Shown one piece after another: positions 25,175 to 34,608 of a DNA stretch of 64,000 bases. A model generated the notes under the pieces. It was not told the origin of the DNA. It searched no databases and saw only the letters and a program-made list of their open reading frames with translations. Source of the DNA: Pseudomonas chlororaphis (GTDB lineage Bacteria > Pseudomonadota > Gammaproteobacteria > Pseudomonadales > Pseudomonadaceae). Made by a program: the position numbers and the translations under genes. The number at the start of each line of letters is the position of its first letter. The first letter of the stretch is position 1. The DNA is taken from positions 372,001 through 436,000 of the forward strand of contig NZ_JSFK01000002.1 of NCBI RefSeq assembly GCF_000783395.1. The letters are read 5' to 3'.

Positions 25175-27064
25175 ATGCCTCTTTTTCGCCGCGGCTCACG
25201 CCTTGCCTTGCTCGCTGTATTGCTCAATTTGCCAATGGCCGTCCAAGCCATTCAACTAGACTGGTGGGGCCGCCCGCCGCATCCGACCGTCGATGCGCCC
25301 GAGGATGGCAAAACCATCATCCCGATCCCCGCCGCGGCACAGTCCCTCGATGGACCGAAACCTTTGACGGGATTGATCAGCGGCTTTCGCGGCCTCTTCT
25401 ACCTTAACGTCTACAGCGATGAAAACTACCGCGAGCGTCTGCACAAGCTTGGACCGATTCCGCTGCTCACCGCCGATGAGTTCCACAACTGCATAACCGA
25501 ATTCCAATACATGAACCTGTCATCGTCGGCGCAACGCACCGACATTGCACAGGGCATCGTGGTCGATACGCTGAGTTTCGATTGCGTCAAAACCAATGGC
25601 TGGAAAACCAAACGTTATCTGCTGATCGACTGGCGTACGCCCGGCACCCCATTGCTGGCCTTGGGACGGGTTCGCGGAGATCACATGCTTGCGTTTCAGC
25701 CATTGCAGGAAACGCCGGCTCCGGTGCTCGACACCTGGCTCAAGAGCATCGAAGGCGCCCGTGACGCCATGCGCCATGACGTTCCCGAAGCGCCGCTGAG
25801 CATCGTGGTTGATCCGCAACCCTACCTTGCCGGTGACGGAGCCTTGCAACTTTGGGAACTGCATCAGCAACTGAGCAAGGCCAGCGACAAACGCCCGGTA
25901 CTGAAGAAGGTCGATGAGCTGTTTCTGAATCAGGACTATCGCCGCATTGGCGCCGACCAGAAGGAATACTCCGGCCAACTCAATGACATCGCCTACTGGA
26001 AAAGCGAACTGGCGCCGGACGAAGGCTCCCGGCAGTGGCTGCTGGAAGTTGTACGCCGGGCCCCGCAACGCATTCCGGTGTACCTCAACCTCGCGGATCA
26101 GGCCTGGAAGGGTTACGAAAAAGCGCCGGCCTACACCATGCAATTCGCCTTGGCGCAGGAGTATTACCGGATCTATTGCGGCCTGCGCCTGCAACGCAAT
26201 ATGAGCGTGCCCGAGCGCGTGATGCAACGGCTTGGCCTCACGCAGGCCGATCCTCAGGCCTGCCAGGCACAATGGCCGTTGATCGAGGCTGTCGACCATC
26301 AAGACGCGGCCCGTGTGAAGCAATTGCTCGACAGTGGCCTCCAGGCGAAAACCCTCGGTGAGGACGGCCGCAGTGCCTTATCGCACGCACTGGATGCACC
26401 GAACTTCGCTATTGCCCGCTTGTTGCTTGAACGCGGCGCAGCCACCAGCGGGATCAACGGCAGCGAGCCGCTGGTAATGCAGGCATTCAACAAGGATCTC
26501 AAGACCAACAAGGATCCGGAACAGGGCCAGCGCACGCAGTTTCTACTCAGTGTCGGCGCCGCCATCGACGAACCCGATGCACGGGGTGAAACCCTGTTGA
26601 TGCAGCGCGTGTCACAACGCGATGACACACTGTTCAACTGGCTGTTCAAGCACCCGCAAAACCTTGATCGACGGCAGAGCAAAGAACAGCGTACCGCGTT
26701 GTACGAAGCGATCTACCGTAACAACTATGCAGCGGCCAAACGTCTGGTGGAGGCCGGCGCGCAACTGAATCTGCTCTACCCCGCCGGGCGCTGCTACGAG
26801 CGTGATCGCATGGATTCGGCGCTGTATTTGCTGGCCAGCGAGGCGCCAAGAAGCGACATGGACAATGAACTCGCCCGGCAACAGGTGCTGGAACTGTTCA
26901 CACTGATGTTGGAGAAAGGCGCCGACCCGACGCTGGGCGATGCTTGCACAGGTGATGCCTACGAAAAACTGCGCACCGTGTTGGAGCAACGTAAACGCGC
27001 GGACTGGTTAGAAGTGCTCGATCGCCATCAATCGGTGTACAACCAGAAGCCGACACGCCTCTAA
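25175..27064 (+). CDS. Exported protein with C-terminal ankyrin repeats, function unknown
   Basis: 629 residues from the ATG at 25175. Signal peptide (about 1-25, ending VQA). Residues 30-370 match nothing I recognise; they contain the cysteines in FHNCITEF and SFDCVKT. From about 375 ankyrin-type repeats appear: LIEAVDHQDAARVKQLLDSG, GRSALSHALDAPNFAIARLL, RGETLLMQRVS, RTALYEAIYRNNYAAAKRLV, TLMLEKGADPTLGDA. A periplasmic scaffold or inhibitor role would fit ankyrin repeats. Weak ribosome site. Not clearly linked to its neighbours. Confidence 0.75.
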   Translation: MPLFRRGSRLALLAVLLNLPMAVQAIQLDWWGRPPHPTVDAPEDGKTIIPIPAAAQSLDGPKPLTGLISGFRGLFYLNVYSDENYRERLHKLGPIPLLTADEFHNCITEFQYMNLSSSAQRTDIAQGIVVDTLSFDCVKTNGWKTKRYLLIDWRTPGTPLLALGRVRGDHMLAFQPLQETPAPVLDTWLKSIEGARDAMRHDVPEAPLSIVVDPQPYLAGDGALQLWELHQQLSKASDKRPVLKKVDELFLNQDYRRIGADQKEYSGQLNDIAYWKSELAPDEGSRQWLLEVVRRAPQRIPVYLNLADQAWKGYEKAPAYTMQFALAQEYYRIYCGLRLQRNMSVPERVMQRLGLTQADPQACQAQWPLIEAVDHQDAARVKQLLDSGLQAKTLGEDGRSALSHALDAPNFAIARLLLERGAATSGINGSEPLVMQAFNKDLKTNKDPEQGQRTQFLLSVGAAIDEPDARGETLLMQRVSQRDDTLFNWLFKHPQNLDRRQSKEQRTALYEAIYRNNYAAAKRLVEAGAQLNLLYPAGRCYERDRMDSALYLLASEAPRSDMDNELARQQVLELFTLMLEKGADPTLGDACTGDAYEKLRTVLEQRKRADWLEVLDRHQSVYNQKPTRL

Positions 27065-27073
27065 TCACCTGCA

Positions 27074-27100
27074 GGCGCCCCGTCAGTGGGCGCCTTGCTT
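27074..27100 (+). terminator. Possible terminator after ankyrin gene
   Basis: Stem ggcgccc/gggcgcc with 7-base loop ten bases after the stop, but followed only by ttgctt, so termination would be weak. Confidence 0.4.
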
Positions 27101-27229
27101 CTGCGAGGGGCGAATTGCGGTCAGTATTTTTGGCCCTATCCATCCCCTTTTGGCCTTTCCTGCCGTTTTCCGATTCGTCTTGTCCCGCAACACTGAGAGC
27201 AACCGAATCAGCCCTGCGGAGAACAACAA

Positions 27230-28255
27230 ATGCTGACGATCTACTCGGACGATCACCACCTGCACCACGGCCGCTGCGAACTCATCGATGGCCAGCTCAA
27301 GCCGTGCTTCGAGATGCCGTCGCGCGCCGACCACGTCCTGCAACGCGTTAAAAACCAGAACCTCGGCGCGGTCGAGGAACCGAAGGATTTCGGCCTGGAG
27401 CCGATCGCCCGAATTCACAGCCGCGACTACCTCGACTTCTTCAAAGGCGCGTGGGCGCGCTGGACTGAATTCAACACCGACGGTGACTTGCTGCCCTACA
27501 CCTGGCCGGCGCGCACCCTGCGTGCAATCAAACCGACCAGCCTGCACGGCCAGCTCGGCTACTACAGCTTCGACGGCGGTGCGCCGATCACCGCCGGCAC
27601 CTGGCAAGCGGCGTACAGCGCGGCGCAAGTTGCCTTGACCGCACAAGCAGAAATCCAGCGCGGCGCGCGCGCGGCCTTCGCCTTGTGCCGGCCACCGGGA
27701 CACCACGCTGCCAGCGATTTGATGGGCGGTTATTGCTACCTCAACAATGCCGCCATTGCCGCGCAAGCGTTCCTCGATCAGGGTCACAAGAAGGTCGCGA
27801 TCCTCGACGTCGACTATCACCACGGCAACGGCACGCAGTCGATTTTCTATACGCGCAGCGACGTGCTGTTCACCTCGATCCACGGTCATCCGGAAGCGGA
27901 GTTCCCGTTCTTCCTTGGCTACGACGATGAGCGCGGCGAAGGTGCCGGTGAGGGTTTCAACTTCAACTATCCGCTGCCCGCCGGCTCCGGCTGGGACGTG
28001 TGGAGTGCGGCGCTGGATCAGGCCTGCGATGAAATCGACCGCTACGGCGCAGACGTCATTGTCGTATCGCTCGGCGTCGACACCTTCAAGGACGACCCGA
28101 TCTCGCAGTTCAAGCTCGACAGCCCGGATTATCTGGCGATGGGCAAGCGCATCGCTGCCCTTGGCAAACCGACGTTGTTCGTCATGGAAGGTGGCTACGC
28201 CGTAGAAGAAATCGGCATCAACGCGGTGAATGTACTCGAAGGGTTCGAGCAATAA
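27230..28255 (+). CDS. Acetylpolyamine amidohydrolase / class II HDAC-like deacetylase
   Basis: 341 residues, whole-length arginase/deacetylase fold. Catalytic histidine pair in CRPPGHHA (about 143-150), zinc ligands in LDVDYHHGNGTQ (Asp and His) and in SLGVDTFKDDP, and a GG motif in MEGGYA. The N-terminal SDDHHLHHG and the overall length fit bacterial acetylpolyamine amidohydrolases, which deacetylate acetylputrescine or acetylcadaverine in the cytoplasm. Clear terminator follows. The paiB-GNAT operon 6 kb away could relate to acetylated polyamines, but that is only a thought. Confidence 0.9.
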   Translation: MLTIYSDDHHLHHGRCELIDGQLKPCFEMPSRADHVLQRVKNQNLGAVEEPKDFGLEPIARIHSRDYLDFFKGAWARWTEFNTDGDLLPYTWPARTLRAIKPTSLHGQLGYYSFDGGAPITAGTWQAAYSAAQVALTAQAEIQRGARAAFALCRPPGHHAASDLMGGYCYLNNAAIAAQAFLDQGHKKVAILDVDYHHGNGTQSIFYTRSDVLFTSIHGHPEAEFPFFLGYDDERGEGAGEGFNFNYPLPAGSGWDVWSAALDQACDEIDRYGADVIVVSLGVDTFKDDPISQFKLDSPDYLAMGKRIAALGKPTLFVMEGGYAVEEIGINAVNVLEGFEQ

Positions 28256-28285
28256 ACGAACTCAATCCGGATATAAACAAAAACA

Positions 28286-28310
28286 GACCCGCTCAGGCGG
28301 GTCTTTTTTT
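28286..28310 (+). terminator. Rho-independent terminator of the deacetylase gene
   Basis: Stem gacccgc/gcgggtc with 3-4 base loop followed by seven T residues, 30 bp after the stop codon. Confidence 0.93.
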
Positions 28311-28410
28311 GCCTGCAATATTTATCTACCGCACGGGCCCTGCGGCCCGCCTCTACCTTGCCTGAAACCGCCGCCCTTTCAGCGCGCGCCTATCAGAGCA
28401 GGAGTTGCCC

Positions 28411-31400
28411 ATGCCCGAAATCCCCTCGCCCAGCGCCGTCGATGTCGTGACCCAACTGGTGACCGGCCCTTCATTGCGAGAAGTTGCCTCGAAAACACTG
28501 CGTCCGGCACTCAAGACGCTGTATCCGAACCTCGATCTCGACCCGCAGTTGGCCATGGTCGTGAGACCGACCTGGGTCATCGAAGGTGATGAAGTCGTCC
28601 CCGGCCGTCATTTGATCGAATCGCTGACCGACACGCTGGTCCGTCTGGGCCTCTCCGGCACCGCCGTGGCGTATCTGGACGGTGAACATTATCTGACCTT
28701 GCAGCCTGACCTTCCGTCAGCCATCCAGCTACCGGTGAAAATCAGCGCGATCGGCAAGCTGCTCAATGAGCTGGCACCGTTGCTGTTCGTCGCCTACAAA
28801 GAACACCAGGTCAATTACTGGGATGATTTCACCTACCCGGGACAACCGCGCTGGCAACAGATGTCGCAGGCTTTGCACAACTTGTGGAAGGTCGACGCGA
28901 ATATTGGCTGGGATGCCGACCAGCGCGCCATGGTCGAGGCGGTCTACAAGCACCCGGACAAGCACCAGCGGCGGCCCACCGACAGATACCAGACACGCGC
29001 CTGTCTGATCGATCTGGACCGCGGCGAAGGTGATGACCAGAACCACGTGACCCTGCTCGATACCGCAGTACTGATCGGCACCGACGGCGAGCGCACTCTG
29101 ATCATGACCCACTCGGTGATTCAGGGGTTCGAGAACTTCGAGTCGCTGGAAAAACTCGGTGAAGCACTGCCCAGCCGTTATTGGAAAGGCGCCTCAGGTG
29201 CCGGACTGAAATGGCGCCTGGTCGAACCGCAAGGCAATTTCTTCGACTATCAGGCCTGCACACTGATCGCGCTGGAAGCCGAAGCGCTGGGTGCGATCAA
29301 TTTTTTCCAGGGCGCCAACGCCAGCGCGCTTTACCCGCACGCCGGGACAATTGGCAATCCCGGGGAACCGACACCGCGCCTCAAAACCCATGTCGATCGT
29401 CTGCGCCCGATGCTGCCAGCCTGGCTCGACAGCGCCACCCCCGCCGATCAAACCCGTTACAGCCGACATCTGCTGGACCTGACCATGGTGCAGCATACGA
29501 ACAAGGGAAAATCCTTCCAGAGCGAAGTCATCAGCCTGCAAGCCTTCACCCGTGACGCCTTGAAAAAACAGATACTCAAGGATCATCCACTGGCCGGCGA
29601 GGTGAAGATCGATGACATCGAAATCAGCATCACCAGTCTGGTGGTCTGGGGCACGTTCGTCTTGCCGGGCAACACACAGACCCAGACGCTGTCGCTCATG
29701 GAACTCGCCCTGCAGAACCTCGCGGGGCAGCCAACTGGCAATAAAACCGTGCGCTACAAGGATGGCAGCGTGTTGCCTGAGTGGATGACCGTGAGCTACC
29801 TGGAACAACTGGTGAGCAGCGTCGATATCGGCAAGACCTACCCGGCGCACCTGCAAAACCTGCTGGTCGACGACAGCGAGAAGGCGGCGGCGTTGCAGGC
29901 GCTCTACACCAGCCAGTTGCCCATCGAGCTGCCGCTGCTGGCGTTGCAACACAAGATACAAGGCAAGGCCGGCATCACCGAGCAGGGTTATCGCTATGTC
30001 GTTGCCGCGCTGGCCAACACCGGCGATGAACGGCATGTTGATCGCGAAGAAATTGTCATTCGTCCGCTGGCGTTCATGGCCCATCGCAGCCGTTCACAGG
30101 CGGACACCGTCAACAACATGTTCGTCATCGGCCCGCGCGAAGTGGATAAAGGGCCATGCGTGCTTTACCGGCCACTGTTCGAAATGGCGCTGATGCAGTT
30201 CCCCTCCCACGCCAATCTGCTGTACGAGATCCAGCATTCGCAACAACTGCGCGAGTCGGTGCTGGCCTGGTTACCGGACGATGTGCGCTTCAACTACAGC
30301 CAGTTCGTCTTCACCGCCCGACTGCCTTCGGTCTGGACGATCCCGCAATCGCTGGTGAACCCCTTCACCGCCCTCGACATGTCCGGCCCCGTCACCCTGG
30401 CGACTGCGACGATTGAATACGATGTACTGGCGACGCTGCATGACAGCAACGTGCAGGCGGTCATCACCCAGGCTGATCGCCAGTCGGTCTCCAATGCAGA
30501 GGCGCGCTGGGCCACGCTCAAACGCGGCGGCTGGATGATGTTCAATGCGGCGTTGCCGTTCCTGGGACGCAGTGTCGGCACAGCCGCGTGGATCTGGCAG
30601 ATCATGGACGACCTGCAAGAGATCAGCGACGAGGCCAATGCGCAAAGCGGCAAGATCGCCTGGACAGCCCTGGCCGACATTCTTCTGGCCTTGGGCATGG
30701 TGCTCGCCCATCGGGCAGCGGTGGGCGATCAGCCAATCAGTGAGTCGTTCCAGCAGGAAGAATCCGCACCGACGGTCACGACCGACATCGTGGTCAGCAA
30801 ACCGGCGCAGCTGGCGGACATCTCCAGCACCGAACTGCCCATTACCCATGAAATGGTGGTGAACCCCTTTACTGCCCTGAAACGATCACCCGTCGCACTG
30901 GCCGCGCTGCTCGACAGCTTCCAGATCGCCAAACCCAGAGGCATCGGCGATGCCGCCGGCGAAGGCACCCACAAGCACCTCTATCCCCGCCAGAAACAAT
31001 GGTTCGCCCCCGTGGGCAAACGCTGGTTCGAAGTCATCATCAATGAACACGCCGAGGTCCAGATCATCGACTCCCGCCAGCAACCGTCGCGTAACGGACC
31101 GCTGCTGACCCGCACCGCCAACGGTGAATGGGTGATCGACCTTCGATTGCGCTTGCGAGGCGGCGGGCTCGACAGCGCCCATCAGGAGATTCAGGACATC
31201 AATAAACTGGACGCGGCACAACTGATCACCGAAATCAGCGCCTTTGACGCCACGATGAAAGCCAAACAGCTGCAAATCGACGCCGAACACGACGCGTTCA
31301 AAGACGCACTTGCGTCAGTACGAGCGCAAGCGCGCCAGCAGTATCTGGCTACGCTCGAATCCCAGCGCAAGGCGTACGGTACGAGCGTCGAACAGATCAA

Positions 31401-33006
31401 GGCGTTGCATCAAAAACAACCCATTCCCAACTACCGGAAAACCATGATTCAGCGCTTGGCGATGCAGTTGTTTCTTGGGCAGGAATGGCTTGAGATTCAC
31501 TCCACAGAGTTCAAAGCCAACTTGAAAACCATGCAGGCGATGCTTGCTGGCGAGGCCGGTTTCGCACAGCAGTCATTTGTTCGGATTTTTGAAGAAATGA
31601 CTGATCAGACTCAGGCCATCATTGAAAAAATAGAGTTGGCTGAAACTCGTTTTGCTGAACTGAAGCTGCTGGGGAAAAAAGCTGTCGAAGTTGTGCGCAC
31701 CTATCGCAAGGCACTGCCCGACTATGATTTGAACGACCTCAAACTTTTGCAGATCAGTCTCGGCCAGGAGATCTGCATCAAGGCCGGTGAAACGGCGACT
31801 GCTGCCAACGCCTATGAAGCGCTTGCCAGTCTCATCGAAGACGCGGCGCTGAGCATCCAGAGCACGTTGAATCTGACCGCCGATGAAAGCCTGGACAACC
31901 TGCGCGAACGCACGGATGTCTTGAGCAATGTCGCCGAACAGTTTTCCTCCATTGATCAACGCTTGGGCGATCTGCTCATCGACTATCCCGAACAGATCTA
32001 CACCGAGCGCCTGGAGAATGTGCGCAAACGAGTGATCGGGTTCAAAGCGCGCACGGATACGAAGCTGGCCGAACTGCTGCGTTACAAGCACCTGCTGGAA
32101 CCGACACCGGGTCCTTCGAGACCGAGATCATCGACGCGCCAGATCATCAAGACCAAATCCAGGGGCACGGTGGTCGGTGTTCGGAAAAAGCGCATCAAAG
32201 GTCAAAACTCCGACGTGGTGGAAGTACGGAGCACCCTGAAAGGGGTCATCGCAACATTCGAGGAAGAGTCACCCGGTATCTGGGTCGAACAGCGCACGGT
32301 AAAACCCAAACCGCCCAAGGCCAGTGCCACCCTCAATACCTGCATTCGTGAAGGTCAGGCGCTGATCGACGGTTTGACCACTTTTCAACGGCGTATCGAC
32401 GCCCAACTCAAACGGGGGCGGCGCATTCCTGTCGAGGTCGAGGAGGAATATCACAAGCATGCCGCTGCCTTGCGCGAAGCCAACGCGGCAATCGATGAAG
32501 CATTGACTGCGAGCAATCTGACCGCCGACCTCAAGAAGCCAACCGAAGAACTCGGCCACAAGCTTGACGAGGCCGCTGACTCTCTTGACGAACAAGGCAC
32601 CAGCACCCGTATCAGAATGGTCAAACAACAACCACCGACCGCAGCTGGAGTTCAGTGGCTGAAAGACAAAGGCGAAGTGAAGATCTTGCAAACCGTGACT
32701 CGACGCCGGCTCAAAGGTCCAGACCTGGGTTTCCTCGACGAGTACGAAATACGCGACGCTCACACCAACAAGGTCGTGTGCTACGCACATTTTCACTACA
32801 GCAGCGTGAAAGCCCCCGTCACGCCATTTCCCGTCGGGCACATGAAAACCGTGGCTCAGCGCCGTATGGGAGGGGCCTATGAGCCCCGTTTTCTGAGTAA
32901 TCAGGCGCTGATCGAAATCCATCGCAGCGGTATTTCCGACAAGTCTGCGCGAGCGCTGTTTTTCACACCTGCCACGCCTGTCGCAACCGAGTCAGCGCCG
33001 CTTTGA
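28411..33006 (+). CDS. Giant dermonecrotic-toxin-like protein (DUF6543 type)
   Basis: 1531 residues from the ATG at 28411 (GGAG seven bases upstream). No signal peptide. The N-terminal part (about 1-640) resembles the dermonecrotic toxin N-terminal domain DUF6543 found in Pseudomonas mega-proteins; a hydrophobic pair (about 706-770: WMMFNAALPFLGRSVGTAAW, IAWTALADILLALGMVLAH) could be a membrane-inserting hairpin. VNPFTAL occurs twice (about 649 and 817). A conserved-looking block follows (YPRQKQWFAPVGKRWFEVII, near 855-910, ending LRLRGGG), then coiled coil (about 925-1050), a helical region, a very basic stretch near 1245-1275, and a C-terminal module (about 1412-1531) with EYEIRDAHTNKVVCYAHFHY and PFPVGHMKTVAQRR. 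No secretion or immunity gene lies beside it. The last 44 bases overlap the convergent MocR gene. Toxin activity is inferred from family resemblance only. Confidence 0.7.
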   Translation: MPEIPSPSAVDVVTQLVTGPSLREVASKTLRPALKTLYPNLDLDPQLAMVVRPTWVIEGDEVVPGRHLIESLTDTLVRLGLSGTAVAYLDGEHYLTLQPDLPSAIQLPVKISAIGKLLNELAPLLFVAYKEHQVNYWDDFTYPGQPRWQQMSQALHNLWKVDANIGWDADQRAMVEAVYKHPDKHQRRPTDRYQTRACLIDLDRGEGDDQNHVTLLDTAVLIGTDGERTLIMTHSVIQGFENFESLEKLGEALPSRYWKGASGAGLKWRLVEPQGNFFDYQACTLIALEAEALGAINFFQGANASALYPHAGTIGNPGEPTPRLKTHVDRLRPMLPAWLDSATPADQTRYSRHLLDLTMVQHTNKGKSFQSEVISLQAFTRDALKKQILKDHPLAGEVKIDDIEISITSLVVWGTFVLPGNTQTQTLSLMELALQNLAGQPTGNKTVRYKDGSVLPEWMTVSYLEQLVSSVDIGKTYPAHLQNLLVDDSEKAAALQALYTSQLPIELPLLALQHKIQGKAGITEQGYRYVVAALANTGDERHVDREEIVIRPLAFMAHRSRSQADTVNNMFVIGPREVDKGPCVLYRPLFEMALMQFPSHANLLYEIQHSQQLRESVLAWLPDDVRFNYSQFVFTARLPSVWTIPQSLVNPFTALDMSGPVTLATATIEYDVLATLHDSNVQAVITQADRQSVSNAEARWATLKRGGWMMFNAALPFLGRSVGTAAWIWQIMDDLQEISDEANAQSGKIAWTALADILLALGMVLAHRAAVGDQPISESFQQEESAPTVTTDIVVSKPAQLADISSTELPITHEMVVNPFTALKRSPVALAALLDSFQIAKPRGIGDAAGEGTHKHLYPRQKQWFAPVGKRWFEVIINEHAEVQIIDSRQQPSRNGPLLTRTANGEWVIDLRLRLRGGGLDSAHQEIQDINKLDAAQLITEISAFDATMKAKQLQIDAEHDAFKDALASVRAQARQQYLATLESQRKAYGTSVEQIKALHQKQPIPNYRKTMIQRLAMQLFLGQEWLEIHSTEFKANLKTMQAMLAGEAGFAQQSFVRIFEEMTDQTQAIIEKIELAETRFAELKLLGKKAVEVVRTYRKALPDYDLNDLKLLQISLGQEICIKAGETATAANAYEALASLIEDAALSIQSTLNLTADESLDNLRERTDVLSNVAEQFSSIDQRLGDLLIDYPEQIYTERLENVRKRVIGFKARTDTKLAELLRYKHLLEPTPGPSRPRSSTRQIIKTKSRGTVVGVRKKRIKGQNSDVVEVRSTLKGVIATFEEESPGIWVEQRTVKPKPPKASATLNTCIREGQALIDGLTTFQRRIDAQLKRGRRIPVEVEEEYHKHAAALREANAAIDEALTASNLTADLKKPTEELGHKLDEAADSLDEQGTSTRIRMVKQQPPTAAGVQWLKDKGEVKILQTVTRRRLKGPDLGFLDEYEIRDAHTNKVVCYAHFHYSSVKAPVTPFPVGHMKTVAQRRMGGAYEPRFLSNQALIEIHRSGISDKSARALFFTPATPVATESAPL

Positions 33007-34516
33007 TTGCCGGTTCAGGGACTGCAGCAAACCCCAGCACCAGCCCGGCGCGCTGGTCCAGGGGCGTCGTGGAGTCGGGCAGCCAGTAGCTGCTCAAGCC
33101 GTTGATCTCCACGTCGGCGCGGGCGGCTTGTTCAATGAGTTGCTGCTCGCGCTCGATGCTGTCGACCGCCACGGTCAAGTGCAGTCCGGCCGAGACAGCA
33201 GGTAAGTCGCCCACGCCGGCAATCGCGCTCGGCCAGCCGTCGAGCAAGGTATTGCGACGGCTCAGCGCGGCACGGCGCATGCGCCGGATATGCCGCTGGA
33301 AATGCCCGGCGGCCATGAATTCGGCCATCACCGCTTGGGTACTGACCTCGGAATGGCGGACATCGACGGCCCTGCGTTGCGAGAATGCATCGACCAGCCC
33401 CGGTGGCAACACCAGATAACCGAGGCGCAATGCCGGAAACGCGACTTTGCCGAAAGTGCCGACATACAGCACGCGGCCCTGTCGATCGAGTGCCGCCAAC
33501 GGTGCCAGCGGCGCGCCGGTGTAACGGTATTCGCCATCGTAGTCGTCCTCGACGATCCAGCCTTGGCAGCGCTCGGCCCAGGCGAGCAGTTCGAGGCGTC
33601 GCGCCAGGCTCATCACCACGCCGGTCGGATATTGATGCGAGGGCGTGACGTACGCCACACGACAATCCCCGGCGGCCGATAGCGCCGAGCAATCCATGCC
33701 CTCTTCGTCCACGGCAATGCCGTGCAAACGACCTCCCGCCACCGCGAACGCATGACCGGCCGCACGATACCCCGGATTCTCGATCGCCACACCGTCGCCT
33801 GGCGCCACCAGCAACTGTGCACAAAGGCTAATGCCCTGCTGTGCGCCGCTGGTGATCACAATTTGCTCAGGCGAACACTGCATGCCGCGCGAACTGCGCA
33901 GATAGGCGGCGATCATTGCACGCAGGCGCGCATCGCCGGACGGATCGCCGTAACACAGCTGCTCCAGATCCGGTTTACGCCAGAAAGCCGCATTCAGCTT
34001 GGCCCACACCTCGAAGGGGAATAGATCAAACGCCGGAACACCCACCCTGAATGCTCGCGGCGGACCACTCGGTGGCCGGGCCAAATGGTTCTTTTCGATA
34101 CGCGAAAAATTATCGCTGTGGATAACTTTACTGGATGGAATCACAGGTAAATCCAGCCAATTTGTGGATAAGGCTGTGGGTAAGCCTGTTGAAAACCCTG
34201 TGGATACTTTTGTGGATAGTTTTTTCGTTGGGGTCGTCACGGGCATCAATTGGGCGACGTAGGTGCCATCCCCTACCCGCCCTTCGATAAAGCCTTCGGC
34301 ATACAGTTGATCGTAGGCGCGCACCACACTGTTGCGGGAGATCCCCAACGCCGCCGCCAGATCGCGACTCGCCGGTAACCGCGTGCCGCTCGCCAGTCGC
34401 CCGTCCAGTACCCGCAGGCGCAACGCCTGATAGAGCTGCCGACTCAAACCCTGGCGGCGATCAAGCTCGATACCGGCAGGGTTGAATGGCATGGACAATG
34501 TTGGCGAATCGGGCAT
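32963..34516 (-). CDS. MocR-family (GntR-HTH plus aminotransferase fold) regulator
   Basis: 517 residues. Residues 15-90 are a GntR winged helix (LASGTRLPASRDLAAALGIS, SVVRAYDQLYAEGFIEGRVG); after a linker, residues 150-510 form a class I aminotransferase-like domain with SGAQQGISLCAQLL, VEDDYDGEYRY and the PLP lysine in VGTFGKVAFPALRLGY. Such regulators sense PLP or amino-metabolites. The linker contains a 4-residue repeat (LSTK, VSTG, FSTG, LPTA, LSTN) encoded by a 12-bp DNA repeat that is DnaA-box-like. Divergent from the paiB-GNAT operon, its probable target. The 3' end overlaps the giant toxin-like gene by 44 bp. Confidence 0.92.
   Translation of the reverse strand: MPDSPTLSMPFNPAGIELDRRQGLSRQLYQALRLRVLDGRLASGTRLPASRDLAAALGISRNSVVRAYDQLYAEGFIEGRVGDGTYVAQLMPVTTPTKKLSTKVSTGFSTGLPTALSTNWLDLPVIPSSKVIHSDNFSRIEKNHLARPPSGPPRAFRVGVPAFDLFPFEVWAKLNAAFWRKPDLEQLCYGDPSGDARLRAMIAAYLRSSRGMQCSPEQIVITSGAQQGISLCAQLLVAPGDGVAIENPGYRAAGHAFAVAGGRLHGIAVDEEGMDCSALSAAGDCRVAYVTPSHQYPTGVVMSLARRLELLAWAERCQGWIVEDDYDGEYRYTGAPLAPLAALDRQGRVLYVGTFGKVAFPALRLGYLVLPPGLVDAFSQRRAVDVRHSEVSTQAVMAEFMAAGHFQRHIRRMRRAALSRRNTLLDGWPSAIAGVGDLPAVSAGLHLTVAVDSIEREQQLIEQAARADVEINGLSSYWLPDSTTPLDQRAGLVLGFAAVPEPAIKAALTRLRQAWQV
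34117..34219 (-). repeat. 12-bp tandem repeat with DnaA-box-like cores inside the MocR gene
   Basis: On the minus strand perfect DnaA-box 9-mers TTATCCACA occur at 34171-34163 and 34125-34117. One-mismatch forms lie at 34219-34211 (CTATCCACA-like, read ctatccaca), 34207-34199 (gtatccaca) and 34183-34175 (ttacccaca), with a weaker unit ttcaacagg-like at 34195-34187. Units start every 12 bp from 34163 to 34211, so the array is in frame and encodes the x-S/P-T-x repeat of the linker. Confidence 0.75.
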
Positions 34517-34533
34517 GGCAATGGACCTATGAA

Positions 34534-34566
34534 ATTGGTCATCAATGGCTCTTACAACAGACCAAT
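34534..34566. promoter_or_regulatory. Inverted repeat in the MocR/paiB divergent promoter
   Basis: Perfect 7-bp arms attggtc (34534-34540) and gaccaat (34560-34566) 19 bp apart, with a further gacc at 34524. A likely operator for the MocR regulator; binding is inferred. Confidence 0.5.
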
Positions 34567-34608
34567 AGCCTGCCTACGATGCAGGCATTCGCCAAGGAAA
34601 ATCTGTCC

